Positions 43,370 to 52,411 of a DNA stretch of 64,000 nt are shown piece after piece. Each line of letters begins with the position of its first letter. Positions within the stretch are counted from its first letter, which is position 1. The position numbers and the translations under genes are program-made. The notes beneath the pieces are model-generated. The model was given only the letters and a program-made list of their open reading frames with translations, had not been told where the DNA came from and searched no databases. The stretch spans positions 62,001 through 126,000 of the forward strand of contig NZ_JAANCM010000008.1 in NCBI RefSeq assembly GCF_011603255.1. Direction: 5' to 3'. This DNA comes from Ferranicluibacter rubi. Its GTDB lineage: Bacteria > Pseudomonadota > Alphaproteobacteria > Rhizobiales > Rhizobiaceae.

Positions 43370-44386
43370 TCAGGCCGCGCGACCTTTCTGCAGGATCACG
43401 ATGACGACGAAGGCGGCGCCGATCGAGCTCGTGACGATGCCGACCGGGAGTTCCTGCGGCGGCAAGAGCGTGCGGGCGATGAGATCGCTGCCGAGAAGCA
43501 GGGCCGCGCCCAGAAGCGCGCAGAGGATCGTCAGCCGCTTGTGCAGCGGGCCGACCAGCGTGCGGGCGACATGCGGGATCATGAGCCCGATGAAGCCGAT
43601 GACGCCCGTGATCGAGACGAGGAGGGCGGTGGCGAAACTGGCCGCCAGAAACGTTTCGCGCCGCAGCCGCCGTACGGAAATACCAAGGCTTTCGGCCGTC
43701 TGCTCTCCACCGAGTAGGGCGTCGAGGTGCCGGTGGCGCGCCATCGCATAGCCGGTTGCGACGGCGGCACCCGTGATCCCGATGCCGATGTTCTGCCAGC
43801 TGGCAAGCCCGAGGCCGCCCATGGTCCAGAACAGCACGGAATGGGCCGCACGCTGGTCGCCGGAGAAAACCAGATAATTGGTGAGCGCCGTGAACAGGAA
43901 CGAGACGGCGAGACCGGCCAGGATCAGCCGCTCGGGGCCGAAACCCTGCGCGCGGCGGATGAGCATCAGCACGATGCCGGTCGCGCACATTCCTCCGACG
44001 AAGGCCGCAATCGGCAGCGTGAGGACGCCCAGCCGGTCTCCGAGCCGGGTGATGACGATGACCGCACCGGCCGCCGCACCCGCCGACAGGCCGAACAGGA
44101 AGGGATCGGCCAGATCGTTGCGCGTCACCGTCTGCAGGAGAAGCCCGATGACGCCGAGGCCTGCCCCTACTGCTATCGCGAGGATGGCGCGGGGAAGCCG
44201 GAGATCGACGATGATCCGGTCCACCACGCCGGCCGGGTCCGTCTGGACGATCCCGGCCGCCCGCGCGAGTGCTGTGAGAACCTGCGGCATCGGGATGACG
44301 GTGGAGCCATAGGCGATAGAGATGCAGGCAAGCGCCGCCACAGCCAGGCAGGCTGCCACGACGCCCAAGGGGAATGCGGCTCGCAC
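43370..44386 (-). CDS. FecCD/BtuC-family ABC transporter permease
   Basis: The protein has 338 residues from a GTG start and about 9-10 membrane segments. Family landmarks are RLPRAILAIAVGAGLGVIG, ADPFLFGLSAGAAAGAVIVI, RLILAGLAVSFLFTAL, ESLGISVRRLRR and FIGLMIPHVARTLVGPLHKR. It is the membrane part of a siderophore, haem or cobalamin importer. It begins 2 bases after the end of the binding-protein gene in a three-gene operon (ATPase, binding protein, permease). Confidence 0.9.
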   Translation of the reverse strand: MRAAFPLGVVAACLAVAALACISIAYGSTVIPMPQVLTALARAAGIVQTDPAGVVDRIIVDLRLPRAILAIAVGAGLGVIGLLLQTVTRNDLADPFLFGLSAGAAAGAVIVITRLGDRLGVLTLPIAAFVGGMCATGIVLMLIRRAQGFGPERLILAGLAVSFLFTALTNYLVFSGDQRAAHSVLFWTMGGLGLASWQNIGIGITGAAVATGYAMARHRHLDALLGGEQTAESLGISVRRLRRETFLAASFATALLVSITGVIGFIGLMIPHVARTLVGPLHKRLTILCALLGAALLLGSDLIARTLLPPQELPVGIVTSSIGAAFVVIVILQKGRAA

Positions 44387-44388
44387 CG

Positions 44389-45336
44389 TCAGAAGGCTTC
44401 TGGGTGCAGCGCGCGGGCGATCTTGCCGATGGCCGCGATGTTATCCGGGCCGGGCGTCAGCTCCTCGTATCGCAGGGCCACGAAGCGCTCGTTCTTCACG
44501 GCGTCCGTTTCCTTCATGGCGGGATGGCTCTTCAGGAAGTCGAGGAGTTTTCGATAGCCGGTGTCGGTCTGGTAATCGAGGAGCACGAGGAACTGCGGAT
44601 TGCGCATGGCGACGGTTTCCCAGTCCGTCGTGCCCCAGCTCGTTTCCATGTCGGCCATGATGTTCACGCCGCCGGCTGCCGAGATCATGGCGGTGGGAAT
44701 GGCGAACTTGCCGGCGGTGAACGGCTTGTCATCGCCGCTGTCATAAAGGAACACGCGGGTCCCGTCGTTTGCCGCGACCTTCGCCTCGATACCCGCAAGC
44801 TCCGTCTTCCAGCCCTCGATCAGGGCATCGGCTTCCGTCTTCCGGTCGAAGATGACGCCGAGCTTTTCCATGTCGCCATAGAGCAGGTCCATGGAGGCGG
44901 CGGGGCGCGCCTTGTCGAGGTGGACGCAGCTTTCCGTCAGCACGAGCGTCTTGATGCCGTGGGGTGCCAGCGTCTCCGGCGTCACGTCGCCGCCGGGCTT
45001 CATGCCGTAGTACCAGCCCGCGAAAAAGAAATCGGGCTCGACGGCGACGAGATTTTCCAGCGTCGGGTATTTCGGCGCGAGTTCGGGGATAGCACCCTGT
45101 TCCTCGCGGAAGGCATCGTCCAGCTTGTACCAGCCACTGATGCCGGTGACGCCCACCATCTGCGGCTGGAGGCCAAGTGCGAAGGCCATCTTGGCCATGT
45201 TGATGTCATGCACGACCGCCCGCTTCGGCGCCGCATCGAATGTCAGCGCCTGCCCGCAGCTGTCGACGGTGACGGGAAAGGCATGGGCGGCAGAGGCTGC
45301 GAATGAGACAAGGGCGGCCAGGAGAAGGCGTTTCAT
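44389..45336 (-). CDS. Periplasmic binding protein of iron-complex/cobalamin type
   Basis: The protein has 315 residues with a signal peptide (about 1-19, ending SAAHA). The class III binding-protein pattern is seen: GQALTFDAAPKRAVVHDINM, LENLVAVEPDFFFAGWYYGM and HPAMKETDAVKNERFVAL. It delivers the ligand to the permease encoded next. Several Cys, Trp and Tyr residues (TESCVHLDKAR, SWGTTDWETV) are unusual enough that the ligand may not be a standard siderophore. The gene lies between the ATPase and permease genes. Confidence 0.88.
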   Translation of the reverse strand: MKRLLLAALVSFAASAAHAFPVTVDSCGQALTFDAAPKRAVVHDINMAKMAFALGLQPQMVGVTGISGWYKLDDAFREEQGAIPELAPKYPTLENLVAVEPDFFFAGWYYGMKPGGDVTPETLAPHGIKTLVLTESCVHLDKARPAASMDLLYGDMEKLGVIFDRKTEADALIEGWKTELAGIEAKVAANDGTRVFLYDSGDDKPFTAGKFAIPTAMISAAGGVNIMADMETSWGTTDWETVAMRNPQFLVLLDYQTDTGYRKLLDFLKSHPAMKETDAVKNERFVALRYEELTPGPDNIAAIGKIARALHPEAF

Positions 45337-45353
45337 GGAAGAGGCTCCGGGGT

Positions 45354-46130
45354 TCAGAGAGGGGCTGCGATGTCGAAGACCGTGAGTTCGCGGTCTTCAT
45401 GCGGATGCGGCAGGCGCAGGAGATCGATGCCGAAGACATCGCGGACGACGCCTTTCGACAGGGCGGCGGCAACCGGCCCGCTGGCCACGGGCCGTCCGTC
45501 TTTCAGCACCACGACATGGGTCGCAAAATCGGGAACGAGATGCAGGTCGTGAAGGACGGCAACGACCGTGACGTCCAGTTCCGCAACCAGAGACAAGAGC
45601 GTGCGGCGTGCCAGAGGATCGAGATGGTTCGTCGGCTCGTCGAGAAACAGGATGCGGGGCGCCTGCGCCAGCGCCCGGGCGATCTGCGCCCTCTGCCGCT
45701 CGCCGCCAGAGAGCGACCCCATCGCACGCGCGGCGAGGGCGGCAAGGCCGGTTCGCTCCAGCGCGTCGTCCACCAGCATACGTTCCTGCGCGCGCGTCGC
45801 CCGCTGCATGTGGGGAATGCGGCCGAGTTCGACATAGTCGCGCACGCTAATGCGGTGGTCGGGCTGGTCGGACTGTCCGACCACGGCCGTCAGCCGGGCC
45901 CGCTCCTGCGGGGTCATGGATGCAAGCGGCCGCCCGACCAGCGAAACTGCGCCCGTGGTCGGCTGCAGCATGCCGGATAGAAGCTGGAGCAGCGTCGTCT
46001 TGCCCGCGCCGTTGGGGCCGACGATCGCCAGCCGGTCGCCCTGACCGAGCGTCAGGGAAACATCCTGCAGGATCTGCGAATCCCGGATCGACCATCCGAG
46101 ACCACTCGCTGACAGGGTCACATCGTGCAC
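45354..46130 (-). CDS. ABC transporter ATP-binding protein, FecE type
   Basis: The protein has 258 residues from the GTG at 46130, which has AAGGA 7 bases upstream; the frame opens to an ATG at 46205 without good ribosome site or family sequence. It shows Walker A GPNGAGKTT, Q-loop VGQSDQPDH, signature LSGGERQRAQIARAL, Walker B ILFLDEPTNHLD and the switch HDLHLVPDF. It is the first gene of the importer operon and faces the divergent DUF2946-like gene across a Zur-like palindrome. Confidence 0.9.
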   Translation of the reverse strand: MHDVTLSASGLGWSIRDSQILQDVSLTLGQGDRLAIVGPNGAGKTTLLQLLSGMLQPTTGAVSLVGRPLASMTPQERARLTAVVGQSDQPDHRISVRDYVELGRIPHMQRATRAQERMLVDDALERTGLAALAARAMGSLSGGERQRAQIARALAQAPRILFLDEPTNHLDPLARRTLLSLVAELDVTVVAVLHDLHLVPDFATHVVVLKDGRPVASGPVAAALSKGVVRDVFGIDLLRLPHPHEDRELTVFDIAAPL

Positions 46131-46273
46131 GCGGCGTCCTTCTTCTTCGTCAGGCAGCGTATCGTCGTGAGCGAGGAGACGTGCCGGGAGCGATATGCGG
46201 ATCATCTAGCCGTCTTTTCCCTGAAGGTAAAACCATGTTGCATCACCCCGAAACCCCATCGGCGATCTATATA

Positions 46274-46289
46274 AATGTAATAACATTAC
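46274..46289. promoter_or_regulatory. Zur-like palindrome between ABC operon and DUF2946-like gene
   Basis: AATGTAATAACATT (46274-46287) differs by one base from the symmetrical AATGTTATAACATT core known from Zur boxes; the overlapping GTAAT-AAC-ATTAC (46277-46289) is also symmetrical. It is 144 bases before the ABC ATPase start and 155 before the plus-strand gene. Zinc control is inferred from this similarity only. Confidence 0.45.
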
Positions 46290-46444
46290 GAGACGCCATC
46301 TTGTCAACGGGGTCGGGAGCGAATTGGCCCGATCGCGGTTCGGATATGGTGTGGGGATCATCGATGATCCCGTCCGTCCTTGCAAACGACCTGTGCACAA
46401 GATGTCGCGATGACAGACGGCGGGAACTATGGCATTCGACAGTC

Positions 46445-46822
46445 ATGACGTTCTGGCGCCGCATCATCGCAGACAGACAATCGGGGGCCCTCCTGGGCAT
46501 CCTGCTGGCGCTGTCGTTCGCGATCCAGACGCTGGTGACGGGATGGTCGAGTGCCGCGATGGCGGCGCCGGATCCCCTGTCGGTCCTCTGCGCTGCCGAA
46601 CATGGAGCGCATCGGCCCGCCGATGGCCATCAGCATCAGGAATGCCCGTGCAGCAAGCTCTGCCATGCCGGCGTGCAGGCGCAGACGGCGCTGGCACCCT
46701 CCGACGATACGGGTTTGCCCATCCGCTTCTCCGTCGCTGTGGAGAAACGCGCCGACGATGCCGTCATCCTGTCTGCCTCGACGGATGTCAGGCGGTATGA
46801 CGCGCAGGGTCCACCGGTCTGA
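46445..46822 (+). CDS. Small DUF2946-like secreted or membrane protein
   Basis: The protein has 125 residues from the ATG at 46445. A hydrophobic N-terminal helix (about 15-40) is followed by a His/Cys cluster: LCAAEHGAHRPADGHQHQ, then ECPCSKLCHAG (three Cys and several His in 25 residues), which looks like a metal site. Short proteins of this build (DUF2946) occur beside TonB, PepSY and metal-uptake genes and may be periplasmic metal chaperones. It is 150 bases before the PepSY gene on the same strand. Confidence 0.6.
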   Translation: MTFWRRIIADRQSGALLGILLALSFAIQTLVTGWSSAAMAAPDPLSVLCAAEHGAHRPADGHQHQECPCSKLCHAGVQAQTALAPSDDTGLPIRFSVAVEKRADDAVILSASTDVRRYDAQGPPV

Positions 46823-46971
46823 AAAGCACCGAGCGGGCGCTTGTGCCCGCCATCGATGGCAAAGACATTCTGTGCGCTCCCGCCGCCACGGCATGTCGAT
46901 AAGCCTCAAGCTTTTTCGGCCGTTCCCGAACGTCTCCGACGGCGGCATGCGGTCCAATCCCAGGATTGACG

Positions 46972-48339
46972 ATGACAGACCTTACCGCATTCCGGCAGGC
47001 AAGCGTTTCCGCGCTTTCTGTCGATACCTACCGCGCCATCTGGCGATGGCACTTCTATGCCGGCCTCATCGCCGTGCCCTTCATGATCCTGCTCGCCGTC
47101 ACCGGCTCGCTCTACCTCTTTCGCGACGAGATCGACCGCACGGCCTTTGCGTCGCGGACGGTGGTTGCCGAGGAGACCACGCCACAACAGGCTCCCAGCA
47201 CCTTGATTGCCAAGGCGCAGACGCTCTATCCCGAGGCGCGGGTGAAGGCCTACCGGCCGCCCGTCAGCCCGACCGGTTCGGCTCGGGTGACATTCGCGAC
47301 GGATGCGGGCGCTGCCTATGTGTTCCTCAACCCTTATACGGGTGCCGTTCTTGACACGATGCTGAAGACGCAGGAGTTCAACGAGGTGGTGCGCAAGCTG
47401 CACAGCCTCGAATATTTCGGCGCCTATGCCAACCGCGTGATTGAGGCGATGGCGGGGTTCGCGATCATCCTCGTGGTCTCCGGCCTCTATCTCTGGTGGC
47501 CGCGCCGGCAGACCGGTGGTGTCCTGACCGTGCGGGGAACGCCATCGCGCCGGGTGTTCTGGCGCGATACGCATGCCGTGACCGGGGCGGTCGCCGGCGG
47601 GTTCATTGCCTTTCTCGCGCTGTCGGGCCTGCCCTGGTCGTCCTTCTGGGGCGGCAAGCTGACGGAGCTGACGGTGGCGACCAGCACCGGCTATCCCGCC
47701 GCACTGTGGGACAACGTGCCGACATCGAGCGAGCATGCCCAGCATGCCATGCAGACGGTCGGCTGGACGATGGAAGCCTCGCCGATGCCGATGTCGCATC
47801 ATCCGATGGACGCGCCGCTTGGCATCGACAGGATCGTCGAGATCGCGCGGGAGCGCGGCATGGCGCCGGGATACGAGGTGACGCTTCCCGCCGACGCTGC
47901 CGGCGTCTTCACCACCGCTGTCTATCCCGACGATCTCTCACAGGTGCGGACGATCCATATCGATCAATATAGCGGCCAGCCGCTGGTCGATATCGGCTAT
48001 GCCGATTACGGCCCGGTCGCCAAGCTCACCGAGTTCGCGATCAACATCCATATGGGGCAGGAATTCGGCCTCTTGAACCAGTTGCTGATGCTCGCGACCT
48101 GTTTCGCCATCATCCTCTCCTCGGTCGCCGCCGTCGTCATGTGGCTGAAGCGCCGGCCGTCCGGCCGCCTTGGCGTTCCCCCCTATCCCACGAGCCGAAG
48201 GGTCTATGGCGTGTTGTGGGGCATGGCGATCGTCTTCGGCGTGCTGTTTCCGCTGTCCGGCCTGCTGATCGTCGCGATGATCGCCATCGACGTCCTGCTG
48301 ATCCGCCGCGTGCCGGTGTTGAAGCGGGTGTTTGCATGA
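46972..48339 (+). CDS. PepSY-associated membrane protein
   Basis: The protein has 455 residues from the ATG at 46972 (AGGA 7 bases upstream); a TTG lies two codons earlier. Four or more membrane segments and two PepSY-like periplasmic regions are seen: IWRWHFYAGLIAVPFMILLA, VRKLHSLEYFGAYANRVIEA, WWPRR, FWRDTHAVTGAVAGGFIAF, a His/Met-rich loop (ASPMPMSHHPMDAP) and FAINIHMGQEFGLLNQL. It resembles the protein at 12149 but is longer. Likely linked to reductive release of metal from a siderophore. It ends at a strong terminator. Confidence 0.85.
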   Translation: MTDLTAFRQASVSALSVDTYRAIWRWHFYAGLIAVPFMILLAVTGSLYLFRDEIDRTAFASRTVVAEETTPQQAPSTLIAKAQTLYPEARVKAYRPPVSPTGSARVTFATDAGAAYVFLNPYTGAVLDTMLKTQEFNEVVRKLHSLEYFGAYANRVIEAMAGFAIILVVSGLYLWWPRRQTGGVLTVRGTPSRRVFWRDTHAVTGAVAGGFIAFLALSGLPWSSFWGGKLTELTVATSTGYPAALWDNVPTSSEHAQHAMQTVGWTMEASPMPMSHHPMDAPLGIDRIVEIARERGMAPGYEVTLPADAAGVFTTAVYPDDLSQVRTIHIDQYSGQPLVDIGYADYGPVAKLTEFAINIHMGQEFGLLNQLLMLATCFAIILSSVAAVVMWLKRRPSGRLGVPPYPTSRRVYGVLWGMAIVFGVLFPLSGLLIVAMIAIDVLLIRRVPVLKRVFA

Positions 48340-48344
48340 CGAAG

Positions 48345-48374
48345 AAGGGGCCCGCTCTCACGAGCGGGCCCCTT
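48345..48374. terminator. Bidirectional terminator between PepSY and quiC genes
   Basis: AAGGGGCCCGCTC and its exact complement form a 13-base stem around a 4-base TCAC loop, 6 bases after the PepSY stop and 30 bases before the convergent quiC stop. A-rich and T-rich feet suit both directions. Confidence 0.85.
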
Positions 48375-48403
48375 TGCAATGTCCTAACGGTCGCCCGAAC
48401 CCG

Positions 48404-50290
48404 TCACAAAGCTGGTCGCGGCGACTGGCGGGCCTGCGTGGTCAGGCGGATCGCGGCATTGGCCGCTCCGAGCCCGCGATAGCCGCTGCGCTCGACGATC
48501 TCGAAGAAGAAGCCGCCTTCCAGCGTGCCGAGATAGATCTGGAAATATTCACCGTCCTCATCCCGATCATAGAGGATGTCGCCGGCCCGCATCGCCGCGA
48601 GCGTTTCCGGCGAAATGTCGAACTTGGCGTCGAGATCGTCGTAATAATTGCCCGAGATCGGCAGCAGCGAAACGCCGCCGGCGCGCAGGGCCGCGACCGT
48701 TGCGAAGATGTCGGCCGTTGCGAAGGCCACATGCTGGACGCCCGGGCCAACGAACTGCGACACGAAACGCGAGGAGAGCGTGCGCATGGATTGGGAACCG
48801 TTGAGCACGATGCGCAGGCTGGCGTCGTCGTTCTGCAGGACTTGGCTGAGCACGAGACCGCCGGGATCGGGCACCTCGACCGGCGGCAGCGGTTTCAGGT
48901 CGAAGATCGAGCGGTAGAACAGCGTCCAGGAGAGGATATCCTCGTAGCGCACGGTCTGGGCGATATGATCGACCGCCTTCAGGCCGGCACCGGAATGTCT
49001 GTTCCAGCCGGGTTCCAGCGCAAAGTCCGTTTCCCATTGCCGATCGAGCGCCGCATCCTCGGGCACGAGATGCAGGAGGCTGCCGCCCATGCCGAACAAG
49101 GCAGGCAGCTCCAGTTCGCCGGGCCCGACAGGTTGCTTGTAAGGGGTTGCCAATAGCCCGGCCGCGCGCGCCATGCCCTGCTGCACGTCCGCCATGCGCA
49201 GCCCCAGCGCCGAGATGTTTGTGCCGTGGACGACATAGGCGGAGTGCGCCATCCCCTCGGTTTCCGTGTTGATGACGACGCGGAGATCGTTCTGCGTGTA
49301 GAGATCCACATCCTTCGAGCGATGACGGCCGGCGTGCCGGAAGCCGATGGACTGGAGCAGCGTGGACAGCGGCACGGCCGACTGCATGTCGGTGGCGAAC
49401 TCGACGAAGGATATGCCCGCGGTGCGCGCTGGCGGCGGCAGCGGATTGGGTTCCGATGGACCCTTGACCGCGCGCCCTTCGGCCTTCAGCCGGTCCATCA
49501 TGTAGATCAGCGAGCGCCGCCCATCGACCGCCGTCTGCTGCGCCGAGCCCGCGCGGAACTGGTCGTTGAAGATTTCCAGCGAGTAATAGCCGTCGTACCC
49601 CGTCGCCTCGATGGCGGCCATGAAGTCGGCGACGGGAAGGTCGCCCTGGCCCGGCATGTTCCGGTAGTGGCGGCTCCAGGACAGGAGGTCGAGATCGAGC
49701 TTCGGCGCGTCCGCCATCTGGACGATGAAGATCTTGTCCTTGGGGATCGAGCGGATCGAGGCACTGTCGATGCCGCGGGCCAGCGAGTGGAAGCTGTCGA
49801 GGATCAGGCCCACTTGGCTGTGGTCGGCGCGCCGCACGATTTCCCAAGCATCACGATGGTCGTTGATATAGCGGCCCCAAGCAAGCGCCTCATAGCCGAT
49901 GCGAACCCCGTGCTCGCGGGCGATGTCGCCGAGTGCGCGTAGATCGTCCGCCGCGCGGTCGATGCCGCCGAGCGCGAGCGGCGAGACGTTGGAGCAGATG
50001 AGGATAAGATCGGTGCCGAGCTCGTTCATCGTCTCGAACTTGCGTTTCGCCCGTTCGAAGGCCCGGCTGCGCTGCGGTTCGGGCAGACCCTCGAAGTCGC
50101 GGAAGGGCTGGAACAGGCAGATCTCAAGCCCGGCATCGCGAACCATCCGGCCGACGTCCTTCGGCCCGTGATTGGAGGCGAGGAAGTCGTTCTCGAAGAT
50201 CTCGACGGCGCCGAAGCCAGCGGCGGCGATGGCTGCCAGCTTTTCGGACAGGTCGCCGGAGATGGACACGGTGGCAATCGAGGTTTTCAT
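48404..50290 (-). CDS. quiC: Bifunctional-type 3-dehydroshikimate dehydratase (QuiC)
   Basis: The protein has 628 residues: an N-terminal sugar-isomerase-like TIM barrel (about 1-270) and a C-terminal VOC/hydroxyphenylpyruvate-dioxygenase-like domain (about 300-605). Barrel metal residues are Glu134, Asp165, Gln191 and Glu239, the same positions as in the Pseudomonas putida QuiC1 enzyme as I recall it. It converts 3-dehydroshikimate to protocatechuate. The C-terminal domain ends with the VOC motif GFFFEIVERSGY. It is the last gene of an operon with shikimate dehydrogenase and a TRAP transporter, so shikimate or quinate is taken up and sent to the beta-ketoadipate pathway, whose genes are outside this window. 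Confidence 0.9.
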   Translation of the reverse strand: MKTSIATVSISGDLSEKLAAIAAAGFGAVEIFENDFLASNHGPKDVGRMVRDAGLEICLFQPFRDFEGLPEPQRSRAFERAKRKFETMNELGTDLILICSNVSPLALGGIDRAADDLRALGDIAREHGVRIGYEALAWGRYINDHRDAWEIVRRADHSQVGLILDSFHSLARGIDSASIRSIPKDKIFIVQMADAPKLDLDLLSWSRHYRNMPGQGDLPVADFMAAIEATGYDGYYSLEIFNDQFRAGSAQQTAVDGRRSLIYMMDRLKAEGRAVKGPSEPNPLPPPARTAGISFVEFATDMQSAVPLSTLLQSIGFRHAGRHRSKDVDLYTQNDLRVVINTETEGMAHSAYVVHGTNISALGLRMADVQQGMARAAGLLATPYKQPVGPGELELPALFGMGGSLLHLVPEDAALDRQWETDFALEPGWNRHSGAGLKAVDHIAQTVRYEDILSWTLFYRSIFDLKPLPPVEVPDPGGLVLSQVLQNDDASLRIVLNGSQSMRTLSSRFVSQFVGPGVQHVAFATADIFATVAALRAGGVSLLPISGNYYDDLDAKFDISPETLAAMRAGDILYDRDEDGEYFQIYLGTLEGGFFFEIVERSGYRGLGAANAAIRLTTQARQSPRPAL

Positions 50291-50335
50291 CGGCGTGTTC
50301 CCTGTTCAACGATCGGCATCATGGTTGGGGTATCC

Positions 50336-51235
50336 TCAGCTGCCGCTGGTGCCCATGGCGGCGAAATGGGCGAGCATGCGCGCGGCGTCGGGCTCGATGC
50401 CCGTGAAGAGGCGGAAGGCCCCGACCGCCTGAAAGACCGCCATGCCGCCGCCATCGACCGTGGCGCAGCCTTTGGCGCGGGCAACCCGCAAAAGCTCGGT
50501 TTCGAGTGGAAAGTAGACGATCTCGGCGACGAAATGACGGGGGTCGAGGAAATCGGCCGGTAGCGGCAGTCCCGGATGCGCCGCCATGCCCGTCGGCGTC
50601 GCATGCACGAGGCCGCTTGCGCGCGCCATGGCCGCGGCCAGGTCGTCACCCATCTGGATGAGGGCCTTTGGAAACAGAGGGGAAAGCCGTTGTGTCAGCG
50701 CTTCGGCACGTGCGGCATCATTGTCGAAGATCGTCAGCTGCTTCGTGCCGAGTTGCAGCATGGCGTGAGCGACGGCCGCGCCGGCGCCGCCGGCGCCGAG
50801 CTGGACGGCGGAGGACAGGTCGGCCTGCGGCAACGCGCGGCGGAAGCCCCCTGCAAATCCTGAGCAGTCCGTATTATGGCCGATCCGGCGACCATCCTTG
50901 AGGACGACCGTATTGACGGCACCGAGCGCTTCGGCTTCCGGCGACAGGGCGTGGAGATGGGGAATGACGGCCTGCTTTGCCGGATGCGTGACGTTGACGC
51001 CGGCAAAACCTCGGTTCTCGACATCGCGCAGGATATCGCCGAGCGCCTCGACGCCGACCCCCGCACCGTGCCCGTCCTTCGCGCCGGTGCCCAGCCGATC
51101 GAGGTCGATCAGCTCATAGGAGAGCGCCAGCCCGTTCGCCTTGCCTTCCGCCTCGTGCAAAGCGGGGGAGCGTGAGAGCTGAATGCCGCTGCCGATGAGG
51201 CCGACCTGTATCGTGCGGGTGGATCGATCGAGCAT
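50336..51235 (-). CDS. Shikimate dehydrogenase, catabolic type
   Basis: The protein has 299 residues. The substrate domain has SRSPALHEAE (serines bind shikimate carboxylate), GFAGVNVTHPAKQAVIP with catalytic Lys87, and GHNTDCSGF with catalytic Asp123; the cofactor domain has QLGAGGAGAAVAHAM. The following FDNDAARAEAL has an acidic residue in the place that selects NAD over NADP. Together with the QuiC gene downstream and TRAP genes upstream, an NAD-linked, degradative role (shikimate or quinate to dehydro forms) is more likely than biosynthesis. Confidence 0.88.
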   Translation of the reverse strand: MLDRSTRTIQVGLIGSGIQLSRSPALHEAEGKANGLALSYELIDLDRLGTGAKDGHGAGVGVEALGDILRDVENRGFAGVNVTHPAKQAVIPHLHALSPEAEALGAVNTVVLKDGRRIGHNTDCSGFAGGFRRALPQADLSSAVQLGAGGAGAAVAHAMLQLGTKQLTIFDNDAARAEALTQRLSPLFPKALIQMGDDLAAAMARASGLVHATPTGMAAHPGLPLPADFLDPRHFVAEIVYFPLETELLRVARAKGCATVDGGGMAVFQAVGAFRLFTGIEPDAARMLAHFAAMGTSGS

Positions 51236-51301
51236 GTGCCCTCCTTCGGCTAGTGGATGGGGAGCGGCAAGGCGGATCGTCCCGCCTTGCCGCTGGTCGT
51301 G

Positions 51302-52312
51302 TTACTGACCGCGGATCGTCTTCAGCTGCGAGAACACGGCATCGACGGTTTCCGCGCCGATCGTGTCGCGGAACTGTGCGACGACCGGCTCGACGGCCTT
51401 GCGGAAAGCGGCGAGCTGTTCGGCCGTGGGTTCGACGACCTCCATGCCGCTCTTCTTGATTTCGGCCAGGAAGCCGGCATTGGCGTCGCGCGAGGCCTTG
51501 CGCTGATAGTCGCGCGCCTGCGTGGCGGCATCCTGCAGCAGGGCCTGCTCTTGCGGGTCGAGCTTGTCCCAGAAAACCTTGGAGACGATCACGATCTGCG
51601 GATTGTACTGGTGGCCCGTCAGCGTCAGGTACTTCTGCACCTCGGTGAACTTGGCGTTGACGATGTTGGCGAGCGGATTTTCCTGACCATCGACGGTGCC
51701 CGTTTCCAGCGCGCTGTAAAGCTCGGGATAGGGTAGGGGAATGGCGTTGGCGCCGAGCGCATTGAAGGTGGCGAGCGGCACGGCCGACTGCACGGTGCGG
51801 ATCTTCAGGCCCTTCACGTCCTCGACCGTGTTGACCGCATGGCGATTGTTGGTGAGATGGCGGAAGCCGAGCTCCCAGAAGCCGAGACCGACGAGGCGCT
51901 GGGCGGGCAGCCGCGCTGAAAGATCGGTCCCGACCGGACCGTCCATGACGGCGTCGGCCTCTTCAGGCGTCCCAAACAGGAACGGCAGGTCGACCACGCC
52001 GAACTCCTTGATGGTGCCGGAGAGAATGCCGGCATTCAGCACGCTCATCTCGACGATGCCGCCCTGTACGGAGGCGAGCGTCTGGACGTCGCCGCCGAGC
52101 GTGCCGCCCGGGAACAGCTTGACCTCGATCTTGCCGCCGCTCTTTTCCTTCACGATCTCCGCGAAGCGCTCCATGCCCATGACCTGCGGATGGCCCTTGG
52201 AGTTCTGTGCGGCGAACTTGATCGTCCGCTCGCTGATCTCGGCATGGGCACCGGCCGCGCCGAAAATGGATGCTGCGGCCAGTAGGGCTGCGATGGATTG
52301 GGTCAGTCTCAT
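51302..52312 (-). CDS. TRAP transporter substrate-binding protein, DctP family (shikimate/quinate locus)
   Basis: The protein has 336 residues from the ATG at 52312 (GGAGG 8 bases upstream; the frame extends 30 codons). The signal peptide is about 1-24 (ending GAHA). Family segments are IKFAAQNSKGHPQVMGMERF, LFPGGTLGGDVQ, the carboxylate-Arg segment VKGLKIRTVQSAVPLAT and LPYPELYSALETGTVDGQEN. In this operon it should bind shikimate, quinate or a related hydroaromatic acid. It is distinct in sequence from the TRAP binding protein at 13583. Confidence 0.9.
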   Translation of the reverse strand: MRLTQSIAALLAAASIFGAAGAHAEISERTIKFAAQNSKGHPQVMGMERFAEIVKEKSGGKIEVKLFPGGTLGGDVQTLASVQGGIVEMSVLNAGILSGTIKEFGVVDLPFLFGTPEEADAVMDGPVGTDLSARLPAQRLVGLGFWELGFRHLTNNRHAVNTVEDVKGLKIRTVQSAVPLATFNALGANAIPLPYPELYSALETGTVDGQENPLANIVNAKFTEVQKYLTLTGHQYNPQIVIVSKVFWDKLDPQEQALLQDAATQARDYQRKASRDANAGFLAEIKKSGMEVVEPTAEQLAAFRKAVEPVVAQFRDTIGAETVDAVFSQLKTIRGQ

Positions 52313-52411
52313 GGATTTATCCTCCGGGATAACGGCGCCTCCCGACGCCTGGGTTGCTTCTGGTTTCCCCGCCGGCCCCTCCCTTGGACACCGGCGCGGC
52401 AATGGGCGAGG

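Noticed and set aside
43350-43380. Hairpin GCGCGGC / GCCGCGC between convergent FAD/GcvT and permease genes as a terminator
   Set aside because: The stem is only 7 pairs with a 17-base loop and overlaps the permease stop codon; not convincing enough to list.
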